A program made the position numbers and the translations under genes. A DNA stretch of 64,000 bases from Hyphomicrobium sp. CS1BSMeth3 (GTDB lineage: Bacteria > Pseudomonadota > Alphaproteobacteria > Rhizobiales > Hyphomicrobiaceae), in assembly GCF_900117415.1 (NCBI RefSeq), contig NZ_FPEI01000004.1, forward strand, positions 496,001 to 560,000, given 5' to 3'. The notes under the pieces are model-generated. The model was not told where the DNA came from. It was given only the letters and a program-made list of their open reading frames with translations, and searched no databases. Positions 47,888 to 56,855 of the stretch are shown one piece after another. Position 1 is the first letter of the stretch, and each line of letters begins with the position of its first letter.

Positions 47888-48037
47888 CGGGGAGGCGTTG
47901 ACCGCTTATTGTTGAGGTATGTCAGCAGGCGTTTCCGGCGCTGACCCTAGGCGGGCTTGGTATGCACTTCAAGCTCGGGGCAGATGTCCATCCGCGGTGC
48001 TTGACGGGCTCCTCGCGGCAGGGTACGCACGATCCAC

Positions 48038-48054
48038 TTTAGATTAGTTCTAAT
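48038..48054. promoter_or_regulatory. iron-control element (Irr box) before mbfA
   Basis: TTTAGATTAGTTCTAAT matches the ICE consensus TTTAGAA-N3-TTCTAAA at 12 of 14 defined positions, and within it AGATTAG and CTAATCT form a perfect 7-bp inverted repeat (48041-48047, 48050-48056). It ends 15 bases before the mbfA start, so Irr bound here would block transcription. In Hyphomicrobiales mbfA is known to be repressed by Irr at such a site. Confidence 0.75.
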
Positions 48055-48069
48055 CTGGATCGTGCCAAC

Positions 48070-49062
48070 GTGCTGACCCGCCTCTCCCTCGTCTCTGCCA
48101 CCGGCAAGCGTCGCTTTGATGACCTCACCGAGCAGGAGATCCTGGCCCTCGCCATCTCCTCGGAGGAGGAGGACGGCCAGATCTACGCTGCCTATGCCGA
48201 GAAGCTCCGCGCCCAGTTCCCGGCAAGCGCCGGCATTTTCGACGACATGGCGGCCGAGGAGAACCAGCACCGCCGCCGCCTGATCGAGGTCTACAAGCGC
48301 CGCTTCGGCGATTTCATCGTGCCCATCCGCCGCGAGCACGTCGCCGGCTACTACACGCGCCGCCCCGTCTGGCTCGTCGCCAATCTCGACCTCGACACCA
48401 TCCGGAACGAGGCCACCGACATGGAGCGGCAGGCACACGACTTCTACATCGCCGCCGCCGGCCGCTCGACCGATGCCGACACCCGGGAACTGCTCGGCGA
48501 CCTCGCCGCCGCCGAGGCCGGCCATCAGGCCAAGGCCGACAAGCTCGAGGAGAAGCATCTCGGCGACGGCGCGCGCGAGGAGGAGGACTTCGCCGCGCGC
48601 CGCCAGTTCCTGCTCACCTGGATCCAGCCCGGCCTCGCCGGTCTCATGGACGGCTCGGTCTCGACGCTCGCCCCGATCTTTGCGACCGCCTTCGCGACGC
48701 AGAACCCATGGACGACCTTCCTCGTCGGCCTCTCGGCGTCGGTCGGCGCCGGCATCTCCATGGGCTTCACCGAAGCGGCCCACGACGACGGCAAGCTCTC
48801 GGGTCGCGGCTCACCCTGGAAGCGCGGCATTGCCTCCGGCGTAATGACCACGATCGGCGGCCTCGGGCACGCGCTGCCTTATCTCATTCCCGATTTTTGG
48901 CTGGCGACGGCAATCGCGCTCGTCGTCGTCTTCATCGAGCTCTGGGCCATCGTGTGGATCCAGAACCGCTACATGGAGACGCCTTTCGGCCGCGCCACCT
49001 TCCAGGTCGTGCTCGGCGGCGGGCTCGTGCTCGCGGCGGGCATATTGATCGGGGCGTCGTAG
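48070..49062 (+). CDS. mbfA: membrane-bound ferritin MbfA (rubrerythrin-like domain plus VIT1 domain)
   Basis: Encodes 330 residues from a GTG at 48070; no better start is available. Residues about 15-150 are a four-helix ferritin-like domain with iron ligands E/D and H in AISSEEEDGQIY, MAAEENQHRRRL and ATDMERQAHDFYI. Residues about 180-330 form the VIT1/CCC1 Fe2+ transporter domain, with membrane segments and the motif AGLMDGSVSTLAPIF, GAGISMGFTEA. It oxidises and exports iron to limit H2O2 stress. An Irr box lies directly upstream. Length and fusion match MbfA. Confidence 0.94.
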   Translation: MLTRLSLVSATGKRRFDDLTEQEILALAISSEEEDGQIYAAYAEKLRAQFPASAGIFDDMAAEENQHRRRLIEVYKRRFGDFIVPIRREHVAGYYTRRPVWLVANLDLDTIRNEATDMERQAHDFYIAAAGRSTDADTRELLGDLAAAEAGHQAKADKLEEKHLGDGAREEEDFAARRQFLLTWIQPGLAGLMDGSVSTLAPIFATAFATQNPWTTFLVGLSASVGAGISMGFTEAAHDDGKLSGRGSPWKRGIASGVMTTIGGLGHALPYLIPDFWLATAIALVVVFIELWAIVWIQNRYMETPFGRATFQVVLGGGLVLAAGILIGAS

Positions 49063-49261
49063 CTGGTCGCGCGGCAGAATACGCGCCGGCGCACGGTCGA
49101 ACATCGCCGCTTGTTGCAGTGCACGCGATTTTTGGCGCCGCACGCGGTCTTCGGCCGCGGAATATTTATCGACAGATCCGTAATTTTACGTAGGCTTCAC
49201 TCTTGATGCTGGCTCCGCAATTGAACGATGATGGAGACGACACTTTTAGGCCATTGGGGGG

Positions 49262-50656
49262 ATGATGAGGAGGATGCTTGATCGGCTGCCGTGCGCCTTG
49301 ATTGCAGCCCTTCTGGCGTTCATCCCCTCGTCACTGTACGCCGCAGAGGCGGCCAGCCAGATCAATCTTACGCAGCATCCGGTCGGCTACCTGATGCTCC
49401 TCATCTTCTTCGTCGCCTACGGCTTCGTCGCCGTCGAGGAAGTCATCCAACTGCGCAAGTCGAAGCCCGTCATGCTGGCGGCGGGCCTCATCTGGGCTCT
49501 CCTCGGCATCGTCTACACCGTGCGGGGCCAGAGCGCCGCACTGGAGGCTGCCGCCAAGCATGTGATCCTCGACTACGGGGAGTTGATGCTCTTCCTCGTG
49601 GTCGCGATCACCTATGTGAACACGATGCAGGAGCGTCGCGTCTTCGATGCGCTGAGAAGCAGGCTGCTCAGCCTCGGCCTCTCCTACAGGCAGCTTTTCT
49701 GGCTCGTCGGCGGGCTTGCATTCCTCTTCGGCCCCATCATCGACAATCTCACCACCGCACTCGTCATGGGTGCCGTGGTCGTGGCCGTCGGTGTCGGCAA
49801 CTACCAGTTCATCGTCATGGGCTGCATCATCATCGTCGTGGCGGCGAACGCGGGCGGCGTTTTCTCGCCGTTCGGCGACATCACCTCGCTGATGGTCTGG
49901 CAAAAGGGCAAGCTCTCGTTCCTCGAGTTCTTCCACCTCTTCCTGCCATCGCTCGTGAACTTCCTCGTGCCGGCAACGCTCATGCATTTCCGCGTCCCGA
50001 AAGGGACACCGGCATCGGCCAGCGAAGTCAGGCGATTGAAGCCCGGCGGCGCCGTCGTGATCTGGCTGTTTGTGGCGACCCTCGCGACCGCCGTCTCCTT
50101 CAAGAGCATTTTCAGTCTGCCGCCAGCGCTCGGGATGATGCTGGGCCTCGGCTACCTGCAGATGTACAGCTACTTCCTGCAGCGGCAGGCGCGCCGCCGC
50201 AACGATCAAGCCTTTGGATTCGACGCCTTCCGCGAGATCGGTCGCGTGGAGTGGGACACCCTCCTGTTCTTCTTCGGCGTCATATTCGCCGTCGGCGGAC
50301 TGGGTGTTGCCGGCTATCTCGCGCTGCTGTCGAACTATCTGTACGTGGATCTCGGACCGACCTACGCCAACATCGCGATCGGCATTCTGGGCGCGGCGTT
50401 CGACAATATCCCGCTGATGTTCGCGGTGCTTACCATGAACCCCGACATGTCGAGCGGCCAGTGGATGCTCGTCACGCTCAGCACGGGTGTCGGCGGCAGT
50501 CTCGTATCCATCGGGACTGCGGCAGGCGTGGCGCTGATGGGGCTCATCCGCAACCACTACACCTTCCTCAATCATCTTCGCTGGGCCTGGGCCATAGCGC
50601 TCGGCTATGCCGCGAGCATCGCAACCCATCTCTGGGTCAACGCCGCACTCATGTAG
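49262..50656 (+). CDS. nhaD: Na+/H+ antiporter NhaD
   Basis: Encodes 464 residues. A signal-like start (MRRMLDRLPCALIAALLAF) precedes a dozen membrane segments. NhaD motifs include GPIIDNLTTALVMGAVVVAV and SPFGDITSLMVWQKG, where the membrane-buried Asp, Asn and Thr residues bind Na+, and GAAFDNIPLMFAVLTMNPDM. The ion-transporter superfamily fold and length fit. It exchanges cytoplasmic Na+ for H+. A ribosome site GGGGG ATGA is weak. Confidence 0.92.
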   Translation: MMRRMLDRLPCALIAALLAFIPSSLYAAEAASQINLTQHPVGYLMLLIFFVAYGFVAVEEVIQLRKSKPVMLAAGLIWALLGIVYTVRGQSAALEAAAKHVILDYGELMLFLVVAITYVNTMQERRVFDALRSRLLSLGLSYRQLFWLVGGLAFLFGPIIDNLTTALVMGAVVVAVGVGNYQFIVMGCIIIVVAANAGGVFSPFGDITSLMVWQKGKLSFLEFFHLFLPSLVNFLVPATLMHFRVPKGTPASASEVRRLKPGGAVVIWLFVATLATAVSFKSIFSLPPALGMMLGLGYLQMYSYFLQRQARRRNDQAFGFDAFREIGRVEWDTLLFFFGVIFAVGGLGVAGYLALLSNYLYVDLGPTYANIAIGILGAAFDNIPLMFAVLTMNPDMSSGQWMLVTLSTGVGGSLVSIGTAAGVALMGLIRNHYTFLNHLRWAWAIALGYAASIATHLWVNAALM

Positions 50657-50744
50657 CGCGGCCTCCGGCTCTCGCTGCCGCACTCCGCAAGTGCCTCCCG
50701 CCGGACTATAGTTGCGAAGTGCCCATGCGACCCGGCGGTGGCAA

Positions 50745-51899
50745 ATGGACGAGAAAAGCATCGGTCGTCGACAACTGCTGTTGAGCATGGGCGCCGCTGC
50801 TTTGTCCCAGCTCTCCGGGCCATCGCTCGCACAGTCGGGCGCATGGCCGCTCACCGAGCCAGGGGACGCGGGCTTTGCCCCCGACCTTGCGGCGCGGCTC
50901 GACAAGGCCATCGCCGAAAAGCGCATCTGGAATGTGCATGGGCTCGTCGTTCTCAGGAACGATCGGCTCGTGCTGGAGCGGTACTTCGAGGGTGAGGATC
51001 GCGCGCGCGGCATCGGCGCGATCGGCCGCATCTCTTTCGGCCCCGATACGCTCCACGATCTGCGTTCGTGCTCCAAGAGCATCGTCGGCCTGCTCTATGG
51101 CATCGCCTTGCACCAAGGCCTGGTCCCGCCGCCCGAAGCGCCGCTCTTCGCGGCATTTCCCGAATACGCCGATCTCGCTGCCAAGGAAGGCCGTGACCGG
51201 CTGACGATCCATCATGTCCTGACGATGACCATGGGCACGGACTGGGACGAGAGCAGCCTCCCTTATTCCGATCCGAGCAACAGTGAAACGGCGATGGACA
51301 ATGCTCCAGACCGGTATCGCTATATCCTCGAGCGGCGCGTGGTCTCTCAGCCGGGTGCCTATTGGACCTACTGCGGCGGTGCGACGGCACTCCTCGCGCG
51401 CATCATTGCGAAGGGATCCGGCAAGACACTGCACCAGTTCGCGCGCGACAATCTGTTCGTGCCTCTCGGCATGGGGCCGACCGAATGGGTCACGGGCCGC
51501 GACGGCGAGCCGTTCGCGGCGTCCGGCGCGCGAATGTCCCCCCGCGATCTCGCACGCATCGGGCAGCTCATTCTCCATGGCGGCAAGATGGGCGAGCGCG
51601 CTATCGTCCCCGCCGACTGGGTCGCGCGCTCGATCACTCCCATGGTCAGCACCGACGAGGCTCGGCGCTACGGCTATCAGTGGTTCGTGCTCGACATTGC
51701 CTTCGGAAAGCCGAGGGGATGGGCGCCGGGACGACTGGAGCGCTTGTGGGTGGCGCAAGGCGAGGGCGGCCAGCGGCTCTTCATCATCCCTGCGCTACAG
51801 CTCGTCGTTGCGATGACGTGCGGCAACTATGGCGCGCAGGATCAGGGAATTCCGCCGGCGCGCATCCTGCGCGAGGTGATCCTCGCCAGCGTCCTGTAG
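50745..51899 (+). CDS. secreted serine hydrolase (class C beta-lactamase fold)
   Basis: Encodes 384 residues from the ATG at 50745. A Tat-type signal is visible (IGRRQLLLSMGAAALS). The S-x-x-K nucleophile is S in LRSCSKSIVGLLYG, and the second motif reads YCG (AYWTYCGGATALLARI). The C-terminal GYQWFVLD and LWVAQGEGGQRLF supplies the third-motif region. This group (COG1680) contains esterases, D-amino-acid amidases and beta-lactamases; the substrate is undetermined. It lies 88 bases after nhaD. Confidence 0.9.
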   Translation: MDEKSIGRRQLLLSMGAAALSQLSGPSLAQSGAWPLTEPGDAGFAPDLAARLDKAIAEKRIWNVHGLVVLRNDRLVLERYFEGEDRARGIGAIGRISFGPDTLHDLRSCSKSIVGLLYGIALHQGLVPPPEAPLFAAFPEYADLAAKEGRDRLTIHHVLTMTMGTDWDESSLPYSDPSNSETAMDNAPDRYRYILERRVVSQPGAYWTYCGGATALLARIIAKGSGKTLHQFARDNLFVPLGMGPTEWVTGRDGEPFAASGARMSPRDLARIGQLILHGGKMGERAIVPADWVARSITPMVSTDEARRYGYQWFVLDIAFGKPRGWAPGRLERLWVAQGEGGQRLFIIPALQLVVAMTCGNYGAQDQGIPPARILREVILASVL

Positions 51900-51926
51900 T
51901 GTCATCTCTTGAGAGCACGCCGCGCC

Positions 51927-52358
51927 TCAGTGGACCTCGGAGTGGTTCATCGCGACTTTGACTTCGCGCCCGAATGAGATCAGCGAGAAAGTAAAGAGCC
52001 CGAGCGAGAGCACGAACAGTACCGCGGCTCCGGGCTCGTGCCTGACGCCGAAGTAGGCACTCCCAAAGGCCACGATCATCAAGAGGCAGGTGGCGATACC
52101 GCTTGCGATAGCCCAGTAGATGGCCCGCATGACGAGAGAGGCGCGAAGCTGCAGCAGCGGCAGCGTCGCCTTGAGCTGCGCCTTGATCGGGTCTTCATCC
52201 GGGATGGCGCTGATGATGCGCGACCGATCGATTATGCGGCTCATATGCCCGACCAGCACCGAAAGAAACGCCACCACGGCGCCCAGGACGAAGGCAGGGG
52301 CTGCAGCTTGGGAGATCACGATCGAAAGCTGATCGAGAGTGAGTACGGGGGACCACAT
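51927..52358 (-). CDS. DUF2721 family membrane protein
   Basis: Encodes 143 residues from the ATG at 52358, chosen because TTGGAGG lies upstream and the family starts near here; the frame runs further upstream without similarity. The pattern WSPVLTLDQLSIVISQAAAPA then GHMSRIIDRSRII and RASLVMRAIYWAIASG, with two or three membrane helices, is typical of DUF2721. Function is unknown. Convergent with the serine hydrolase. Confidence 0.85.
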   Translation of the reverse strand: MWSPVLTLDQLSIVISQAAAPAFVLGAVVAFLSVLVGHMSRIIDRSRIISAIPDEDPIKAQLKATLPLLQLRASLVMRAIYWAIASGIATCLLMIVAFGSAYFGVRHEPGAAVLFVLSLGLFTFSLISFGREVKVAMNHSEVH

Positions 52359-52506
52359 CTCAAGCCTCCAAGGACGGTCACACTCAGGCAATACCGGCTC
52401 ATTCCGATCTGGCACGATAAGAGTGAAACCGCATTTGCGGACCTGGGTGTTGTCCGTACTCGCAGCCGTGCGTGACCTCATCGTCGGGGATAGGACGTGT
52501 CTGGCC

Positions 52507-53001
52507 TCAACCGAGCCCGAGCGCATTCTCCAGCGCGGCCACGCACTCTTCCGCTGAACGAAGGGCTGTATCGATCACGATTGCACCTTCGGGCGCGGCA
52601 TCCATAGGTCTGGCGCAGATTTCGACCCAGGAAGATGCTCTTGTTCCCTGCGCGCGGGCGGCAATCCGCTCTTTGTGGATGCTCGTGTCCGTGCAAGTCA
52701 CGAGTACCTCGACCAACCTGACGCCAGAGTCCGCAGCAGTCTTCCGCCACGCTTCCCGCGTGATCGCCGTCGCATTGACTGAGTCGGCAATGACCGTATT
52801 GCCTAGCTGGAGATTATCTTCCGCAACCGCATAGGCCACGCAATATCCCGCGCCACTCTCGACGAGCGATGCGCCACCCAGCTTGAACAGTTCGTCTTCA
52901 ACGGTGTCTATGCGCAAGTAGGTCGCGCCGAGCCGGCTTGCCAGGAGACGCGCGAGCGTCGTCTTGCCCGTTCCTGGTAAACCGCTGAAGGCAATGAGCA
53001 T
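52507..53001 (-). CDS. P-loop kinase-like protein (AAA_33 type)
   Basis: Encodes 164 residues. The Walker A motif GLPGTGKTTLARLLA is at 7-21. VIADSVNATAITREAW follows in the lid/acceptor region, and VLVTCTDTSIHKERIAAR is a later conserved segment. These small kinases phosphorylate small molecules or nucleic acids, as gluconate kinase, chloramphenicol phosphotransferase or polynucleotide kinases do. The substrate is unknown. It starts 11 bases downstream of the enoyl-CoA hydratase stop, so the two are probably one operon. Confidence 0.85.
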   Translation of the reverse strand: MLIAFSGLPGTGKTTLARLLASRLGATYLRIDTVEDELFKLGGASLVESGAGYCVAYAVAEDNLQLGNTVIADSVNATAITREAWRKTAADSGVRLVEVLVTCTDTSIHKERIAARAQGTRASSWVEICARPMDAAPEGAIVIDTALRSAEECVAALENALGLG

Positions 53002-53012
53002 CCCCTCGCCCC

Positions 53013-53792
53013 TCAGCTTCCCTTGAATTTCGGACGGCGCTTCTCGCGGAAGGCGGTGATGCCCTCAATGAAGTCATCCGTCGCCATGGCCGTGCCCTGC
53101 GCGAAGGCCTCGGCATCGAGGAACTCGTCGAAGGAGGAGTCGTAGGCCTTCCCGATCATCTTCTTGAGCAGGCCATAGGTGATCGTCGGGCCATTGCCGA
53201 ACTGCTCGGCAACTTCCATGGCCTTGTCCATGAGCTCGCCGGGCGCAACCACGCGCGAGCAGAGGCCCATCTGCAGCGCCTCCTCGGCCGTGACCTTGCG
53301 GCTCGTGAGCAGCAGATCCTTCGCGCGCAGCGTGCCGACCGCGCGCGGCAGCGTCGCCAGCAAACCCAGATCCGGCACCACGCCGATCTTCGCAAAGCCC
53401 GTCGTGAAGTACGCGGCGTTCGAGGCGATCACCACATCGCCCATGAGCGCGAGTGACACGCCCGCACCTGCCGCCGCACCGTTCACTGCCGTCACGACCG
53501 GCTTATCGGCCTTCAGCAGACGCCCCGCCCAACGATAGGAGCGGCGCATGCGCTCGCGCGTATCCGAGGGCTTCGCGCGGCCCATGTTGCGGATATCGCC
53601 GCCCGCGCAGAAGGCCTCGCCCGTACCCGTGATGAGAAGGCAGCGCACGCTGTCGTCCTCGAGCAGCGGCACGATGTTGGCATCCAGGCCGGCCTTGATG
53701 CCGGCGGACATGGCATTCATCGTCTTCGGCTCGTTCAGCCGAATGATGGCAATGCCGTCCTTGCGGGTCACGATGACCGATTCTTCCGACAT
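53013..53792 (-). CDS. enoyl-CoA hydratase/isomerase family protein
   Basis: Encodes 259 residues, a full crotonase unit. Motifs are AFCAGGDIRNMG (oxyanion hole loop), VTAVNGAAAGAGVSLALMGD and FAKIGVVPDLGLLATLPRAVG. The second-loop position that bears the catalytic Glu in hydratases reads ...DLGL..., so isomerase or other crotonase chemistry is equally possible. It is divergent from the acyl-CoA synthetase at 53921, which suggests a small fatty- or aromatic-acid degradation pathway. Confidence 0.9.
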   Translation of the reverse strand: MSEESVIVTRKDGIAIIRLNEPKTMNAMSAGIKAGLDANIVPLLEDDSVRCLLITGTGEAFCAGGDIRNMGRAKPSDTRERMRRSYRWAGRLLKADKPVVTAVNGAAAGAGVSLALMGDVVIASNAAYFTTGFAKIGVVPDLGLLATLPRAVGTLRAKDLLLTSRKVTAEEALQMGLCSRVVAPGELMDKAMEVAEQFGNGPTITYGLLKKMIGKAYDSSFDEFLDAEAFAQGTAMATDDFIEGITAFREKRRPKFKGS

Positions 53793-53920
53793 TGGGCGTC
53801 TCTCCCGATTGAAATGATCTCTAGACGAATTCTAGCGGCCGCCCCTGCCGCCCGCCAGCTTGCTTTGCGCGGGGGGCCCATGCTCAACTCTCCAAAAAAG
53901 ATGACAAGCGGGAGGTCCCC

Positions 53921-55468
53921 ATGGGGGAAAAGGACGGGTTCGTGCGCGGCATCGCGAGCGGCGGCCGCACGATCGATCAGGCGACCTTCGATGCGCGCGT
54001 GGACCGCGCGGCCGCCGGTCTCGATGCCCTCGGCGTCGGCCAGGGCGACTGCGTTGCCATTCTCATGCGCAATGACATCGCTTTTCTCGAAGCGTCATAC
54101 GCGGCCATCCGTCTCGGCGCCTATGCCGTGCCCATCAACTGGCATTTCCATCCCGAGGAGATCGCCTACATCCTGCGCGACTGCGCGGCCAAGGTGGTCA
54201 TCACGCAAGCCGACTTCATCGAGACCGCGCGGAAGGCCGCACCTCCCGGCCTCACTGTTCTTGCCGCGCCGACACCCGATACGATCGCGCAGGCCTTCGG
54301 CATCGCGCCAGAGCGCTGCCAGCTCCCGGCGGACGCGCAAAGCTGGGATGATTTCATCGCGGCCAACGCCCCCTGGGCAGGTGCGGCGCGCCCGCAGACG
54401 CTCAGCATGATCTATACCTCCGGCACGACGGGCCATCCCAAGGGCGTGCGCCGCGCGCCGCCCACGGCTGCGCAGCAGGAAGCCCTCAACGAGGCGCGCC
54501 GCGTCGTGTACGGCGTCTCGCCCGGCATTCGCACGATCATGGCGGGGCCCCTCTACCACTCCGCGCCCAATGCCTTCGTGCTCAGAGCCGCGCGCATTGC
54601 CGAGGCGCTCATTCTCTTGCCCCGCTTCGAGCCCGAAGAGCTGCTCGCCACCATCGAGCGCCAGCGCATTGACACGCTCTTCATGGTGCCGACCATGTTC
54701 GTGCGCCTCTTGAAGCTGCCGGAGGACGTGCGCCGCCGCTACGACGTCTCCTCGCTGCGCTTCGTCATGCACGCCGCCGCGCCTTGCCCCGTGCACGTCA
54801 AGCGCGCCATGATCGAATGGTGGGGGCCGGTCATCTGGGAATTCTACGGCGCGACCGAGAGCGGCGCCGTCACGATCGTCTCGAGCGAGGAATGGCTGAA
54901 GAAGCCCGGCACGGTCGGTCGGCCGTCGAAGGGCGCCACGCTCTCCATCCAGGACGAGCAGGGCCGGGAGGTGCCACAGGGCGAGATCGGCGAGGTCTAC
55001 TCATCGATCGACTACTACCCCGAGTTCACCTACCACAATCTCCCCGAAAAGCGCGCCGAGATCGAGCGCCGCGGCATGATCACCGTCGGCGACATGGGCT
55101 ACATCGATCCCGACGGCTATCTCTTTCTCTGCGATCGCAAGCGCGACATGGTCATCTCCGGCGGCGTGAACATCTATCCCGCCGAGATCGAGGCCGTCGC
55201 GATCGCGCTGCCGGGCGTGAAGGACTGCGCCGTGTTCGGCATTCCCGATGAGGAATTCGGCGAGGCGCTCATCGCACTCGTCGAGCCCATGCCCGGACAC
55301 GCCCTCGATGCGGAGAGCGTCGGCGCGCATCTGAAGTCGCATCTCGCGAGCTACAAAGTGCCGCGCCGCATCGAGATCGCACACAATCTGCCGCGCGAGG
55401 ACTCAGGGAAAATCTTCAAGCGCCGCCTGCGCGAGCCTTACTGGAAGAACGCCGGCCGCCGCATCTGA
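53921..55468 (+). CDS. AMP-dependent acyl-CoA synthetase
   Basis: Encodes 515 residues. The AMP-binding (ANL) motifs are the P-loop MIYTSGTTGHPKGVRRAP, the adenine site EFYGATESGAVT, the hinge region FLCDRKRDMVISGGVNIYP with the closing DxGKIFKRRLRE lysine, which acylates AMP. It activates a carboxylic acid to its CoA thioester. GGAGG lies upstream. The divergent enoyl-CoA hydratase suggests use in acyl-CoA catabolism. The acid is unknown. Confidence 0.93.
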   Translation: MGEKDGFVRGIASGGRTIDQATFDARVDRAAAGLDALGVGQGDCVAILMRNDIAFLEASYAAIRLGAYAVPINWHFHPEEIAYILRDCAAKVVITQADFIETARKAAPPGLTVLAAPTPDTIAQAFGIAPERCQLPADAQSWDDFIAANAPWAGAARPQTLSMIYTSGTTGHPKGVRRAPPTAAQQEALNEARRVVYGVSPGIRTIMAGPLYHSAPNAFVLRAARIAEALILLPRFEPEELLATIERQRIDTLFMVPTMFVRLLKLPEDVRRRYDVSSLRFVMHAAAPCPVHVKRAMIEWWGPVIWEFYGATESGAVTIVSSEEWLKKPGTVGRPSKGATLSIQDEQGREVPQGEIGEVYSSIDYYPEFTYHNLPEKRAEIERRGMITVGDMGYIDPDGYLFLCDRKRDMVISGGVNIYPAEIEAVAIALPGVKDCAVFGIPDEEFGEALIALVEPMPGHALDAESVGAHLKSHLASYKVPRRIEIAHNLPREDSGKIFKRRLREPYWKNAGRRI

Positions 55469-55469
55469 G

Positions 55470-56711
55470 CTAGCTGCCCTTGTCGCCGGCGAGTCCGCGT
55501 GGCCGCATGAGCACGAATGCCACGAGGGCCGCCAGCATCAGCGCCGCAACACTGCCGAAGCCCGCCACCCATCCGAGCGGGGACATGCCGCCGGCCCAGT
55601 CGAGGCTCCAGCCGACCACGATCGGCCCGACGAGCCCGCCGCCATAGCCGAGCGATGAGTGCACGGCAAGCGTCGCACCACGCCGCGCGGGATCTGCAGA
55701 ACCTGCCGCTCCCGCCGTGAGCGATGAGGAGTCCAGCCACACGACGAGCCCATAGACGAGCAGCAGCCCGACCGCGAGCCAGTACGACCACACGCCGACG
55801 AAGGCGACGGCCAATGCGAACACGATCGAGCCTACCATGGCGAGCTGAATGAGCCTGCGCCGCCCGAGCCGGATGGCCATCTCATTGCCGCTCACGCTCG
55901 CCGCAACGCCGATCAGACCGAGCAGCGTCATCACCGCAGCGGGAGACAGCAGCGACACGCCGGTGCCCGTGCTTGCCGCGACATAGCCGAGGAAAGCCAC
56001 GCCCCAGCCCCGCAGCGCGCTCATCTCGAGCGTGTGCACGCAGTAGCCGATGGCGTAGGCCATGGCGGAACGGTTCTGCAGCACGGGCAGGAAGTTGAAC
56101 AGGCCGCCGCCGTCGCTCGGCTTCGCGGGCGGGGCCGCGCGGCGCGGCACGAAGAATGCGACCATGCACCAGGCGATGGCGGCTGTGAGTGCGGCAGAAA
56201 AGAACGCGAGCTGCCATCCGCCGAGGTTGGCGAGCAGATCTCCCGTCGCGAAGGAGAGCGCGCCGGACACGCCGATGCTCGCCGCATGTCCCGTCACCGC
56301 GCGCGACATCATCTTGGCGTCGACCTGATCGGCGAGCAGCTTGAGGCCGGTCATGTAGGTCCCGGCCCAACCGAGCCCGGTCAGCGCGCGGAAGGCCATG
56401 GCCGACCAGTAGCCCTCGGCGAAGAGCGCGAACCCGCCATGCCCCACGACCGTCGCGCCGACGCCGAAGAGATAGACGAACTTCGCGTCCACGCGGTCGG
56501 TCAGCGTGACCAGGATCGGCACGGCGAGCATGTAGGCGGCGTAGAAGCTCGCCGTGATCCACCCTGCCTGCGTGTTGCTGAGATCCCAGAGCGGGATCAT
56601 GCGCGGCAGCAGTGCCGGCCAGAAGAAGGCCCCGATCTGCACCAGCACCTGCGCTACGCAGACGATCGCCACCAGCCGCCGCGCCGCGGCCTGCTCGCCT
56701 ACTACCTGCAT
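55470..56711 (-). CDS. major facilitator superfamily transporter
   Basis: Encodes 413 residues with twelve hydrophobic segments. The first MFS loop is TLTDRVDAKFVYLFGVG. A central loop PRRAAPPAKPSDGGG separates the halves. It is convergent with the acyl-CoA synthetase, with a one-base gap between stop codons. It may be a carboxylate transporter for that pathway, inferred from position alone. Confidence 0.88.
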   Translation of the reverse strand: MQVVGEQAAARRLVAIVCVAQVLVQIGAFFWPALLPRMIPLWDLSNTQAGWITASFYAAYMLAVPILVTLTDRVDAKFVYLFGVGATVVGHGGFALFAEGYWSAMAFRALTGLGWAGTYMTGLKLLADQVDAKMMSRAVTGHAASIGVSGALSFATGDLLANLGGWQLAFFSAALTAAIAWCMVAFFVPRRAAPPAKPSDGGGLFNFLPVLQNRSAMAYAIGYCVHTLEMSALRGWGVAFLGYVAASTGTGVSLLSPAAVMTLLGLIGVAASVSGNEMAIRLGRRRLIQLAMVGSIVFALAVAFVGVWSYWLAVGLLLVYGLVVWLDSSSLTAGAAGSADPARRGATLAVHSSLGYGGGLVGPIVVGWSLDWAGGMSPLGWVAGFGSVAALMLAALVAFVLMRPRGLAGDKGS

Positions 56712-56855
56712 TTGTGCGCCCCACTCCCCGTATGCCGCGCGCTTCTTGGAACTCGTCGGCGTTGATCATCAAGTCTTAAAATGGCGGGGGGCCGGGGGTG
56801 TCCCCCGGGCGGGTTACAGGGCGGCGGCCCTGTTCGCGCCGCAGGCGCGACCGCC

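Noticed and set aside
49331-51082. 583-codon minus-strand frame opposite nhaD
   Set aside because: Composition and lack of motifs show it to be a shadow; the plus-strand NhaD has clear antiporter motifs.
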